From assembly GCA_902702965.1 (NCBI GenBank), contig CACRXP010000641.1, positions 73,088 to 137,087 of the forward strand: 64,000 nucleotides of DNA, read 5' to 3'. The stretch's first letter is position 1. Each line of letters begins with the position of its first letter. Of the stretch, positions 1 to 12,200 are shown in pieces. The notes below the pieces were generated by a model. It was not told the origin of the DNA. It did no database searches and worked only from the letters and a program-made list of their open reading frames with translations. Source of the DNA: Spirometra erinaceieuropaei. Lineage: Eukaryota > Platyhelminthes > Cestoda > Diphyllobothriidea > Diphyllobothriidae. The translations under genes were made by a program, and so were the position numbers.

Positions 1-66
<66 letters not shown>
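1..66. repeat. (GTC)n microsatellite
   Basis: The window opens in a perfect GTC/TCG trinucleotide run of 22 units, followed by degenerate CAT/CAG/CGG triplets to about 100. Its true length is unknown because the window cuts it. Confidence 0.97.
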
Positions 67-67
<1 letters not shown>

Positions 68-100
68 TGATCACCATCATCATCAGCAGCAGCGGCGGCA

Positions 101-900
101 TGCCCATCCTAGTGGACACCAGTGATGATACGATAGCACTTTTCCGTGTCAGACGATCATAGGTACCTGAGCTTGAGAGGCGTGTATAAAGAAGGCACAT
201 GGACCACTTCTTGGTCATGCCAGGTTTTGGGTTGCACATTCGTCTCCTCACTTAGTCAGTGCTGTTGTGTTTAGAGCAGGAAGACTGTACTCATGGCGTA
301 GACGACAAAGAATATGCTCAACCCAATTCATAAGTTTTTTCTTGGATTGCCAGGGATATTTTTGCAGTTTTATCTCAACAAATGTTGACTGTTTAACTGG
401 AGATGAGTTTGGCGAGCCATTTTCGAGCAAATTTGTCGAAATCTGGTGGTCGAAAACGAGGTTTCTCTGGCCAGAACTCTGGGAGATATGTTTATGACGA
501 CAATTCTCATTCCGGTTGGGAAAGTACAAGCAACCCAGAAGCCAGTGGTTGTTGAAAGTCCCAGAGCGAGGCACGTGCGCGCACCTGAGCCATGATCGTC
601 GGCAACCAACCAGCGAAGGACGTGCAGATCATCGTCAAGCCGTCGCAAAGCGCGGGGAGTCAGTCACGCGCCGCGCGGGCCTTTGCTTGATAGGGGGTGT
701 TATTTTGGCCAACGGAGATACGGACAATCAGCAATGCTGGCGACTTTCAGAGCAAATTGCTACAAACTCGTTCAGGCAACTTTGGTCAAAAGAATCATAG
801 TACTCTCTGGTTCCTATGCATACAGTTCAAAGTTCACAGTCGAAGATGGAAACTGACCGGACGGATACTCCGTACACGAAGATTTAGATTTAAGCTACGC
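101..900. other. No recognisable gene
   Basis: Short overlapping open frames occur on both strands. None has a recognisable domain or paired splice sites. The right edge runs into the non-LTR reverse transcriptase remnant that starts near 900, so part of this stretch may be older sequence of that element. Confidence 0.4.
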
Positions 901-2205
901 ACATAATCTTGATATCTCGCCACACGCTGACAGAATTGCTGCCAAAGCTGCCCAGATTTGTGGCTTTATTTCTTACAATTTCACTCTTCCCGAAATTAAA
1001 TTAAGACTCTATCCTATGTTTGTACTTCCCATTCTCGAGTATTGTTGTCCATTTTTTGGTTTGATGAACGAGGCTAGTTATTCAAAAATTGAAAACGTTC
1101 AAAGACGTTTTATTAAAAAACCCTTAGGCATGGAACATCCGAATATTTCTTACGCAGATAGATGCCAGCTAACTAACCTACAATTTTTATAGGTTCGAAG
1201 ACAAGAAGCAGTCTTCTGTCTCCTCTTTCGCATTAATAATAATGCAAATCTTCCTCGGATTTCAGCACTTACCTCTAATAGTCACCCGTACAATCTGTGC
1301 AACTCTTCTCTGATTATGCCTCCTCCCGCTTCCTCCACCTCTAAGCGCTCCCTTTTTTACGCTTCCAGGTATACTTTTCTCTGGAAGAACATTCCAATAA
1401 ATATAAAATCTTGAGATAATCCACACACTTTTAAGAGAAGGCTGCGCCTTTATCTGAATACTGACACGATTAAAGTTTTATTTTCCTCATCCTTCCCAGA
1501 CAACTTTTTCTATGACACTGAGAAAGGATGAGCGGGAATTTAGGATGTCGCCATTAACTTTTCGTATCTGCTCACATTTCCTTCCTTTGTGAGTCGTATC
1601 GCTTCCTAAGATCCCTCACCAGAAATGTTAACTTTTCGATTTTTCCGTTCATGCATCCTGCCCTCTATCGGCGCTCTTGGCGGAACTTTTTGTATTTGCC
1701 ATACACTAGTAGTCTGGTCGCATCTCCCGTGCCCCCTCCTCAGCTGGATTCGGCTGACTGTAACCGATCACATCTGGGTTCCTATCGCCTCGAGGCTGGT
1801 TTTCTACTCGCTACTTTCACATGAACGGCCTTATCTGGCATGTGGATTCTGCCTTGATGATACCCGTTTCGAACCTTTTACTCAATACCGCATACGGGCT
1901 ACTCCTGTCTGACACGCCTACTTACCCCTTCATGAAATCCGGTACTGCCTGCTTTTTATACATTCAGGAGCGCGAGTTTCTTTTCCTATAATGTAAATCC
2001 AGTCATACTCGTTTTGTTTTTGTTAAAGGTTTTTTTTCACTGCTCGCTCATCATTCTTCGTAATATACCACTTATTCGATAATTATGAATTAAATATTGT
2101 ATTGATTCTGTATACCTGTGCTAAAATTCTAAAATTCATGGAAAAGGTATTCTTACTTGCTACGAACGGACCCCCACGGTTCTTGAATAAAAGTTATCAT
2201 TATAA
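880..2205 (+). mobile_element. Decayed CR1/Jockey-type non-LTR retrotransposon, 3' end
   Basis: Plus frame 2 from about 880 to 1529 reads as the C-terminal end of a non-LTR reverse transcriptase. It has the 'thumb' pattern with FVLPILEYCCPFFG (about 1020-1065) followed by KIENVQRRFIKK and, near the end, TFKRRLRLYLNTD. In-frame stops at 1190-1192 (TAG) and 1412-1414 (TGA) break it, so it is a pseudogene; the last stop is near 1527. A 3' untranslated region follows, ending about 2180-2205 in an AATAAAA and ATT-rich tail, a style of end common in CR1-like elements. The 1670-2205 part is repeated at 40675-41300. The polymerase core and endonuclease are absent, so the copy is 5' truncated. Confidence 0.8.
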
Positions 2206-2870
2206 TTGTTATTATGTCCGTAAAACTTGAGATGTAGAGCCGGAGTCATGGAAACTCTCGGGTGTTCGCGGAAACTCCTTACATCAGCGTATGTTCAGAC
2301 AACAGTGGCGTCCATATTCTTCCACTTTTGCAGCATCATGGCCCTGAGGCAGATGGATTTATTTGAATGGACCGACAGCCATTAGTAACGAGAATCGTTC
2401 TCTCCTGATAAGGGTTACAGAGCGGAAATGCTTTGCACTTCAAACCTTAGTTAGGCAAACGGATTGAGTTTACAGCCTTGCGTACTCGAAAAAGTATACT
2501 ATGCAGACGAGCAGGATGAATAACGGGGTGAAAACAGCTTAAAGAGACTATCACGGGCCAGAATTATCGCGGTTGTAGAGCTCTAAGAGGCTTTTTTTCG
2601 AACAGGCGGTTTTCACCCGCATACCATCAGACCCAGTAACTTCACAAGGACCTATCGAAGAACAGAGTCGAATTCTGAGTCTAGCTCAATGACGCGGGCG
2701 TTTGCCTGTTGTTTTTTGGCCATTGCGTACTCTCGGAATGCGTCGCAGTGCAAATATTTACTCACAGAATCCATGTATAACTGGGAAACTAGCATGACTG
2801 TGTCGTTTTTGAAGCACACATGCGTTCAACAGCGTAGATGTGTCGATAAAAATAGCTCTAGGTAGTGTAG
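2206..2870. other. Spacer without recognised feature
   Basis: AT-balanced sequence between two retrotransposon remnants. I see no domain, repeat or splice-flanked open frame. Confidence 0.4.
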
Positions 2871-2899
2871 GTGAGACTAATAGCATTGCACTGTTTTCC

Positions 2900-5216
2900 A
2901 AACCAATTCTGTCTGATAGGTGGGGGAAAACATTTGGAAAGGAGACTATGCTCTCATGGGAAGAGATCTACTGACGGTATCATGGGAGACAGAACTGCAT
3001 GGTGGAGCAAACGACAAGTGGAAGACTTCAGTTCTCTACCGAAAGGGATTGTTTATTCCAACTATCCTCTCAGAAGAAAGACATTCGGAAACCTCCCAAA
3101 TTGGATAAATTTGAAATTGCGGACCTCTTTCATAAAAAGAAATCGCCATTGACGGCCTTATAGACTAACTGGCTCCCAAGACCACATACGGGAATATAAG
3201 CAGCAACGGAACATTTGTAAAAACGAGAGTCCCAGGCGTCGAAGGGAATTCGAACTGAATATACTACAAAATGCGCCAAAGCCACTGAAAATTCTATATG
3301 GCTACATACCAAGATATATATGGCAGATAGAAAACAGGATACTGATGAACAGGTAATTGCGTTCCTCCCTTATAATTCCTTTCAGTTCGTCTTTACCGAT
3401 AACCCAATTCTATATTTTCCCTTCCATCTGTTCGCCAACCGATTTCTCCTTCTCACTTTTTCCCTCTTACTCCCTCCCTACCGCACTTTCTATCGGCTAT
3501 AGCTGGTGTCAAAATACTCCGACTGAAACCTGCCAAATCGCCGGGGCCGGATAGAATTTCCGCACTTGCACTTACAGAACTTACAAATGAACTCTGCGAG
3601 CCACTGTTTATAATAGTTTAAAAATTATTTGAAGAAGGCGAGCTCCTGCAAGAATGGAAGTGTGAACTCATCATCCCAATTCATGAGGGATGTTCTAGCC
3701 TTGACTGCGAAACTTATCGTCTCGTCAGTCTTACTTGCATTGAGTGTAAAATGATGGAGCGCATTATCAAAAGACATCTGATAGAGTGCCTGAAAAAAAA
3801 AACAAAATATTGTGTGACGTCCGACAGGGATTTGGTTCAGGACTCGCGTGCCTATATAAGTGTTCTTTACTCGCACGAGAAATGGACAATGGCCACAGAC
3901 AAGGAATATCCAGTGGGTGAAAGTGTCCCAAACGTGCTTCTTTTGCAGAAGTTCTGGGATGAAAGAATTCAAGGAAGAATGTTTAAATGGATAGAGAGTT
4001 TTCTGTCCTGTAAAGTCCAAATAGTCGTCTTTGCTGACTACCTCGGCACGGACATAGGTTGAAGGTGGTGCCCCACAGGGCTCTAGTTTAGGACCACTAC
4101 TCTTCCTGATTTATGCAGACGATTGCATCAGCGATCTAGATTGTGGGGCTCTCATGTTCGCGGATGACATAAAAATATGGAGTGAAGTCAACTGCGATGA
4201 TGATGCAAAGAGATTGTAATCGAACATCGACAAACTGAGTGTTTCTTCAGACAGATGGCTTTTAAAGTTTAATGTGCCGAAATGCGTGGTCCGCAACCTA
4301 AACACTGACCGAATTGCCTCTCCCAAACATCAGTACTTTATTAACGGGGCGACATTTGAAGTTGTAGAAAGACACAGAGATCTAAGTGTACGGATGACCT
4401 CAAATTTAATGCCATCAGAACATTGTAGAAAGATGATCATGAAGGCAACTAGTACTTTACGTTGGATCAGACGTGCATTTCAAATATTTCCTCCTGAACA
4501 CTTATCAAGACCCTTTAGCGTCTTTTTAATACCCCACTTGGAATAATGAATGCCAGCAACTTCAACATGGATACAGAAAGATATTGACCCATTCAGACAA
4601 GTACAACGCAGATCAACTAGGATGGTTGATGGTGTAAAGCATTTGTCATACCAGCAGATGCTAACCGTGATTGGCTTATTCCCTCTATCCTATAGACAAC
4701 TAAACCGCAGCCTACTATAGACATTCCGTATTGTCCGTGGTCAAGGTTCTTTATTGAGAACGGAGGACTTTTTGAGTTTGCCAGTACAAAACAATTTTGC
4801 GGTCATCATTAAAAAGTCAAGAGCGAACGCACGCGGCTAGACCGTAGGAAGTTCTTCAGCCAACGGGTTGTCCGACTATGGAAATCACTACCGGGCGAGA
4901 TGGCGACGGCCGATGCACTTTTTATCTTTTTAAGGGAAAACTTGGTCGCGTAATCTTCGACAGAAACCGACTTTTACAACATGACTTCTCACAGCCAGCT
5001 TTAGAAAACGCTTTGTCATACACAATCATTCCGTAATGACTCGCATTGAGCAGGCGCGCTTCCTTAATATTACGGTTCTTATGTGATACGAAGGCATTCC
5101 AAATGTTTGCAACCTTATTTTCAGCGCGACCATGTGAATTATGTATACAAAAATAAGGTCAGCAATGGCTCACCTTCAAGTCCTTCAAATACAAATACAA
5201 ACAAATTGTGCGCTAA
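2900..5216 (+). mobile_element. Decayed non-LTR retrotransposon (CR1/Jockey type)
   Basis: Frame-shifted pieces in order: an endonuclease/RT linker (NIWKGDYALMGRDL, from about 2925; GSQDHIREYKQQRNICKN, about 3170-3225); RT fingers (KPAKSPGPDRIS, about 3525, then CETYRLVSLTCIECKMMERI, about 3708-3765); the palm (APQGSSLGPLLFLIYADD, about 4065-4125, with catalytic FADD at 4157-4168); and the connection/C-terminal tail ending in LRENLVA with a stop at 4951-4953. The order matches a CR1/Jockey ORF2. There are stops near 3617 and 4217 and several frameshifts, and the YLDFKKAFD region of a normal RT is lost, so it cannot be active. An (AAATAC)-like tail at about 5196-5215 may mark the 3' end. It is a different family from the element at 880-2205. 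Confidence 0.85.
3510..4953 (+). pseudogene. Reverse transcriptase pseudogene of the 2900-5216 element
   Basis: Reading frames switch several times between 3510 and 4953, but the translated order (fingers, palm with FADD, thumb, tail ending in VVGLWNSLPGEM-like text) is collinear with an intact non-LTR reverse transcriptase. The longest open pieces are about 3751-4062 and 4274-4546. Polymerisation would need the two aspartates at 4163-4168 plus an upstream aspartate that is missing here. Confidence 0.8.
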
Positions 5217-5737
5217 AAACCGTAAATCCATCACGGAATAAAAAAACGAATCACTGGTCAGGTAGGACGACGGTACTTTAGATAGCTCTGCTAAGGTATT
5301 ACTCTATTAGGAGCAACCAGTATCTAACTCGGTGAGCGGGTCTAGGGAGAAGCATCTGTTCCACAAGTCGACACTGCTTCAGTACTGAGATTGATACAAC
5401 TGGCAAGATGTCAATGAAGGCAGCAATGCTTACTGCTTTCTGAAAAAGGGATGTTAGAGAATCATTCTAACTGAACAAATCTTCACTGCCCTTATGCATG
5501 ATTTACTTACCCCTCCAGTCTTTTCCTCCCTCACTGAATGGCTCTGGAACACTTTATTGATAACAATGTTAGCCATAAGACTTTTCTTTGCACTTTCAAC
5601 TTCCTCACACTTTACAACCAAGTTTCCATTCTCAGGTTTTTAGTCAAGTTCGAATTGATTGCTATGGTCTTTGTAGCTAGTTGTTATCATCCTTTGACCG
5701 CTGTGCTGGTAATCATGTCTTTATCTTTCTACAATAG

Positions 5738-5763
5738 GCACTTCTTTCTGGATTTCTGCTAAG
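5738..5763 (+). CDS. Possible 5' micro-exon of the 7TM gene
   Basis: A strong acceptor (pyrimidine tract TATCTTTCTACAATAG) precedes 26 bases that read ALLSGFLL plus two bases, then a GTAAAC donor. It starts in phase 0 and ends in phase 2 with AG, which joins the first A of exon 6106-6235 to restore an arginine before FCF, as the family prefers (hydrophobic-R-FCF). The usual tryptophan a few residues upstream is not there. A weak candidate; see the competing signal-peptide frame at 5944. Confidence 0.3.
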
Positions 5764-5943
5764 GTAAACATTATATAGGCTAATTTGGCCACCCGTTTAG
5801 ATGCACTAGAATGTGCCCTGTTATTTTAGAGTCCGTTGATTTCAACCGAAACCAACTGAATTACGCTTTGTATTTGATGTTTAAACCACCGACGTGACCT
5901 TGATTGGCAAGATTTCAGCGTCGGCAATTTTTAATTACTTAAT

Positions 5944-6048
5944 ATGATTCGTCCCAGTTGTGTTCTCGCTGGGATATTTATCATAAGCGCAGTTTACATC
6001 CAACCTTACGCCTCACTTACGATTGAGGACATTGCAAGAATATCAGCA
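5944..6048 (+). CDS. Possible signal-peptide exon (unresolved)
   Basis: An ATG at 5944 opens 35 codons that look like a secretion signal: MIRPSCVLAGIFIISAVYIQ, then PYA. It would precede an extracellular domain in the right place. The only donor (GTAAAC at 6049) leaves phase 0, whereas exon 6106-6235 needs phase 2, so the two cannot be joined directly. It may be chance, or an exon may be missing. Confidence 0.25.
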
Positions 6049-6105
6049 GTAAACTGTTACTTGAGAACTTAATTAAGGAGTAAAGAAAATTAAATTTTTC
6101 GCCAG

Positions 6106-6235
6106 ATTTTGTTTTTCATCTAACAGTGGATATTTTGACTATGAAATATCAAGATTCATACCGACAGACAAGCATAAGATATTTCTCCTCAAAACAAAAA
6201 CGGTGCCTTGGCAATACGGTTCCAATGGGAGTAAC
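6106..6235 (+). CDS. 7TM gene exon 1 (extracellular FCF motif)
   Basis: The acceptor TTTTTCGCCAG ends at 6105 and a consensus GTAAGT donor starts at 6236. The exon enters in phase 2 and leaves in phase 0. The reading begins FCFSSNSGYFDYEI, which matches the 'RFCF...G.LDY/F' start of the GPR180/TMEM145 ectodomain, and ends VPWQYGSNGSN (two N-glycosylation-like sites). Confidence 0.7.
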
Positions 6236-9200
6236 GTAAGTTTGGAATTTTGACAGTTATTTTGTTGGTTTTATAACTCGTGTTATAGGTTCGTAGGGAC
6301 ACTTCTCATTTATGTGGATCCACATAAATGAGAAGTGTCCCTACGAACCTGGTGGAAATTTTGGCAGTTATCTAAGCGTAATAAAGACGAAAGACATCGA
6401 TGCACTCTTGAGTTTTATTGTTGCAAGTGGATATCTTTCAATTAGTCATAATGATACTGAAAAATAAACATTTTCTGACGGCAGACGGATTTTCGAATTC
6501 GAAGCTACCCTGCTAGCACCAGCCCCGTCTGGCTCCGTCTAGCCTCCGCGACTAGACGTATTAGCGTATACGCTAATTAATTTCACTAATGTTCCTATAA
6601 CAGCTCTGTTTGTACTGCTCTGCTCTTTTATGAATGGCCCTGTAAACTACCACACTTTTGACAGTGCTGAAGGACATGTTCTAGCTTGAAGCTGCGAATG
6701 TGTAATTTAAGATATAAATAGCGACATGACTCAAATCCTGTTAAATTGCCTGATATATTTGACAGTTTGTAGTCAACTAAACTGCATCGATTTGAGATAA
6801 GTTTACGCTGCGTCGTTCTTGGTTGTCCACATCCTCGTTCGGTTACTATTATTATATCGAACTATTTGCCTAAATAATTCTATACACCTCATACAGTTGG
6901 TAAACGTTTTGCAAATGTTGAATGAAGATAGTGTACTCTAATGAAAATACTCCTTACTTCGATTCCTCTGCCGTAACTACGAGTGGGTTAAATGACTCTT
7001 AAATGGCTTTCGATTATGGTGATGCACTAGGATTAGAAGTGTTGTCTTAGTTTAGATGGTGACTACACAATGTCCACAAGGCTATATTGTCAAATTCCAA
7101 ACTAATTTTTGGTCTCTGTCACCTAGAGCAGTCGAACAAAATCCTCTACTTCTTTATCTGAGACTGTTTACCGTCATACTACCTATTGCGAGGGTCAGAT
7201 TTTGGGGCTTTCGACTTAAGGTTTGAACTGAAAATAGTTATTTGTCAGGCGTTCTGTTTTAACGCTGTTTAGTGTCTGGGACAAAGACAAATCTACGGCC
7301 GAACGGAATCGCTAAGAGCCTATTCCACAGTCCCTATGATATAATTAAAATTTGGTTAATGTAAAAAGTATCTACTTAAAATTTTGAAATTTTCTTTGTT
7401 TCACCATAACTGGATAGTAAAATGGTCAAAAACTCTCAACGTCTGTGAATGAGGCAAATCGGAAAAATGTCGTTTTTGGGTTATCTTGGAGCAGTTACTT
7501 TTTATTGCAGGTATATTGACGTTGACACCCATGCGTCAGGTTATTCACTTACGTTTCATGTATTTTCAAACTGATGATTAGGCAAGTGGTTCTGCTGCCG
7601 TCTGCGGGTCTTTATGCAAAAACCAAAGCTCGCATAAAAAAGAAACAAAATGTGTATCATTTTTTGCTCTGGCGTGTAATAATTTCCCTGCATTCTTAAA
7701 TCAATTGATTGACAATAGTTTGGCGTTTTTGGAGCTTGTTAGCTATGGGTGCAAGTGCTTGGCTCTGTCACTCTCTAAGCTTTTTATAATAAACACAAAC
7801 CGAGGATAGCCTTTAAAGGTCCATATAGTGCTGATAAGATGGAATAATATTTGTTTTTGACCTAATTCATTTCAGATCTGCAAACTGTACGAAGACAATA
7901 GTACTCTGTCATCACAATATATGACATTCATCGACGTGCCGATTACGCAAAAATATATATGTCATTCTCAATTGACTCAGGCTCGGTTTCCTTGCGTGAA
8001 GGGTTCAATGCTCCTTACAAATACTTCTCTGTCATGGGTTACAGTTGGTTCCATTTACTGCGGTGAAAAAAATGTACGTTCAGCCACTTATTAAAAAAGC
8101 TTTTGTTTCAAAAATAAAAAAGAACATGCTTGTGGCATTATGCTTTTTGGTGAAAAAAACGAAACCCTCTTAAGTGTACATCACTTGTTTTACGAAGTTA
8201 ACTTTCTGTGCTCTGGGAGATGCGTTATGGAAGTGGATCTTTCATGGCACCTTGGGTATATTTTGACAAATATTTCTGGTCTTTGACACTAAACATATGC
8301 CGAAAAAGAAAGTTGTATAGAGAAAATATAACCAAATTTTTATGAGCAGCCCGACAAAAGTTTTCTCTGATTGTCGGAAGTTAGCGGCATCTTAAGGCAT
8401 ACTTTTGTCCAACGCCAAGACAAATCGGGGTGAAATTAATTCTAACCTAAATTTTCAGAAACATAGATAAGTTACTTTCTGTCCCTTTGATGTGTAATTA
8501 TCCTTGTTCAACGTCTTACAACCGCATAAAATGTCCTGTTCTGCCACCTTATATATTAGGTGAGCACGGTTTTCTTCAAGGTCTCTTTCGAAAACGGACC
8601 ACCTACAAATCATTTGGATAAGTACTTATCTCTGGACCAGCAAAGTAGGTTTCAAACTTTTATATTGTTTTAAGTAGGGATTATGAATTAATAAGGTGTT
8701 CTTGTGAGATTTTGCAACCAAACAAAGCAAGGCGGCATAGGAAATTGGACGAATAAACCGTTTCGAAAACATACCTATGTCATCTGCAGCCCAGTTAAAT
8801 TTTCTCCCGACTACTAGGCTGGATTTTATTAAACTTTATCGTCCATTTTTAACCTTTTCAATGCCACACAGGATACGGTTTATGCGACTAGGATTGATTC
8901 CCTTTTGAACCATGTAGTAAATCCATTCGTTAGCAGAAGTCTCTGAAATGAATGGGTTTTCGGAAGGTGTACAACATTCTATATTACGTTGCAATGCGAC
9001 GGTTTGCGAAATGCATAACACCATGATTCCAGTTTATCCTTGTGTGCAGTACAACCTGTCGACACTCTAAGGAGTTAAATTTAATTTTAAGACTAATTTT
9101 ATCCTTTTACTACTATTTCAATGTATTTATTGAGCGCGATAAAGTCTCATATATTTCACGTTTCAGAAATAGGCATTCAGTAACAACGGCTAAAAATACA

Positions 9201-12200
9201 CATTTTTTGGCGCTCTCAGAGCCACATCTGTTAGTAAGCATAAATCAGAATTGGACACGTCATCATACACTGATCGGCTTTGTTTAAACCACTGTGAAGC
9301 TGCGTGGATAGGTTCCACTTTATCAACATGAGCTTTATTTGCATTTGGTCTTAGAAAAAGTCAAAGATGTCTTCTCGTTGTCAGTAAAAGAGACTTATTC
9401 ACTAAATCCTCATTTAATTAAGCTGACTCAGTCTAGTAAGTGTTCTAACGTCCACCAAAGCGAAATTATCAACTAGTGACGACGAAAGGCGCGATTATTA
9501 AATTTCAATATCGACTTCTATATGATTATCTTAGTCTGCCACCAAACCGGCCTCCTGGCAACTGACGGTCCGACCATCGTGCGCTACACAGCAGAGTGAC
9601 GTGTGTGTAAATTAGTTTATAGTGGTAATAGGCTTGCAGCATCTACCGCATTCTATTATCCCCTCGCCTGAGGCCGGTGTCAAGACATGGTCACGAAGAC
9701 CGAAAAGAGGAGAGGGCGCAGGTAGCTGGCATGACAGGAGCCACCAATAGGTACACCGTCACACCCATCGGTCCACAGCAAACACTTGTCGAGGATTTTA
9801 GCCGACAAAAATGGATTGGGAGGGAGAGAAGATGGCACGAGTCACTGGACAACCATGCACACAGCCCGTACACCCAACGGGAGCGCAAGTGCATCGACCG
9901 GAGTGGGATCAGGCGCCAGACAACCGCCAGCTCACATCGGGCTGCGAAGGCCATGGTTTGCTGAGGAAGGACATAGCAGACGCACACGGTCTGTAAGACC
10001 CACAAGCGACCCCGGCGCGTGATGCTGCAAAGTTAATCGTGGAGGATAAGGCATAATTAATTATTGAACTTAGGCAGGTTAGACTATTGAGGGCGATAAA
10101 AATCGTCGACACTACTTTATTGTCCTGAATGGTGAATCGGCTGCGGTCAATGAACCAAACTACAGACGACCACCATCAGTCTCTCCTTCGGCAAACGCGT
10201 CGAGGAAATTTTCCCATAGATTTCAGACCAAGTTAGCGGGAAAATAAAGCTAGATTTTTTCGTATGCGTGCTTTATGCTGCCAGATCGTAAATTCTGCTA
10301 ACTGAAGACGTTTGAATGAAAAGGGCTTTAAAATGTCTAGTCAGTTCACTCGAGATTTGTCCCGGATTCTACTGACGGGGTTCGACGGCATCAGGTTATC
10401 TTGCATGGCTTGAAACTCTTCTCTTGTTTGGTTATCCCAATTAAGCTAAACGAAATCAACAAACATTTTTCTAATAAACGGATCTTAGGCATAACATTTA
10501 CCAGTAGAATTTTAAAACGTGCCCCACATTATGTATCCTAGAGTTCATTTTTGTGGATATCGTCCTTGTGTTAAGAATCCTAGTGTTCAAACGCATGTCT
10601 ATCAGCAATGATTCTTTCACAGCCTTAGTGAGACTGAAGGCCATAGAAGCGTGCTATGGGCGCCTCGCTCAAGTCCCTTAGCATGTCTAAAATTTAATAT
10701 CCAAACTTCAGGCCATGCAAGTAAGGCGATCTACCAACTAATCAACTTCAACACTAAATGGTGTGTTTCAAGTTGACAGGTAGTGGCACAGAGATCTCCG
10801 AACATTCCTCCTATTAAATCAATTATTTATGGCTGGACTTTTGCCAGATCAAATTCCGTCCCTCCCTGTAGCTCCAAGTGATTGGGTGACTTTAAAGTGC
10901 AAACCAGAGCAAAAACTCAAACGGTTAGAGTGGTACTTTTGCCGATTTAGGCAGCACAAAGTGCTTTTTGCAGGACTCGTGCGCCAACGCAAATTAAATT
11001 GCCAGGCAGCATTTGCTGGGACGTGAGTGACCTAAAAGTCCCCATATTAAAACTCTAATGATACCATGCCTACCCAACCCTCCATAAAGTTCAAATTTGA
11101 TTAGAGAGTCAACCTAATGTTCTCAATTAAGATGTCAAAAATCGGAGCGGATACTTCTATGCTGGTGAAACCTTTATGGGCGTAGCTTTAATTTTCAGCG
11201 AACCGAAATTATCAGCATGACATCTCTTATTTCATTCGCTGTACAGATTCCTCCAGCTACTGGTAATAGTCGGGACGGTAGTGAGACATTACCTTACTTT
11301 ATAGATTTGTGTTTTCATAAGTACTTGTTCGAAATTAAAGCATCAAAATTCAGTGCGCCTCCCCCTCAGTTACTGAAACCTCTGTCGCCATGGCTACTTA
11401 TTGTGACGACTCGAAGTGATCAGCATAACATCTCTTATTCCATTAATTTTTTAAAATAATCCAGCTACTGGTAGTAGTTGCGATGACAGGGAGATTTTAC
11501 GTAACCGCATAGTTTCGCACTTTAATCATTATTGGGTAACGGGTAAAAATTTAATTTACAGATGTTAGTAGACAAAGCAGTCTTCTTTCAGAGTCATATT
11601 AGACCGTAACTCTAGTAAAAAGCCTCACCTGTCAGTACTGCAAACGATAAAATTTAGAATTTCCCCAAAATTGTTTTAATTTTTCACTACTTGACCACTT
11701 TAGGGCTTCCTGAGATGCTGACAGTCTTCGTCATTATCTACATCGTCCTTATTGGATTCGTTGTCCTCACCCTGGGTAAAGTAAACTGTATACTGCATTG
11801 TAAACACCTGCAGCACCTAGTAATATTGTTCTTCATTGCATTCCCGTCTTACTTCGTTAATTGAAGGAAGTCCATGCAACCCGACCTATGAAGCGGAAGT
11901 GAGTTGGATAGAAAAAGTCGCAAGAGTTGAATTATCAGCCACATTTTCGTAAAATTTCAGATTAACATTCGAAACCCCTGCAGGCCAACTGCACAGATAG
12001 AGGCAGGGACGACCAAAGAGAGTAGGTCGGGCACTATGCGACTCTCAAGTTAAATCAACCAAGTTCTATAATCAGTGGATCCTTCTTACAGCTTTGCGTG
12101 CGTGATTTGAAACATCCTTCTTCGGTCGACAAAACTCCCCGAGATGATGAAGGACTATTTTGAAGTAGAAACTGCATGTGAGAGATTGACGACGAAACTG

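Noticed and set aside
10829..11026. 65-codon frame ending at a GTGAGT donor, as an exon of the 7TM gene
   Set aside because: The phase does not fit exon 11704-11775, and the residues do not resemble the juxtamembrane region; 9355-9435 fits better.
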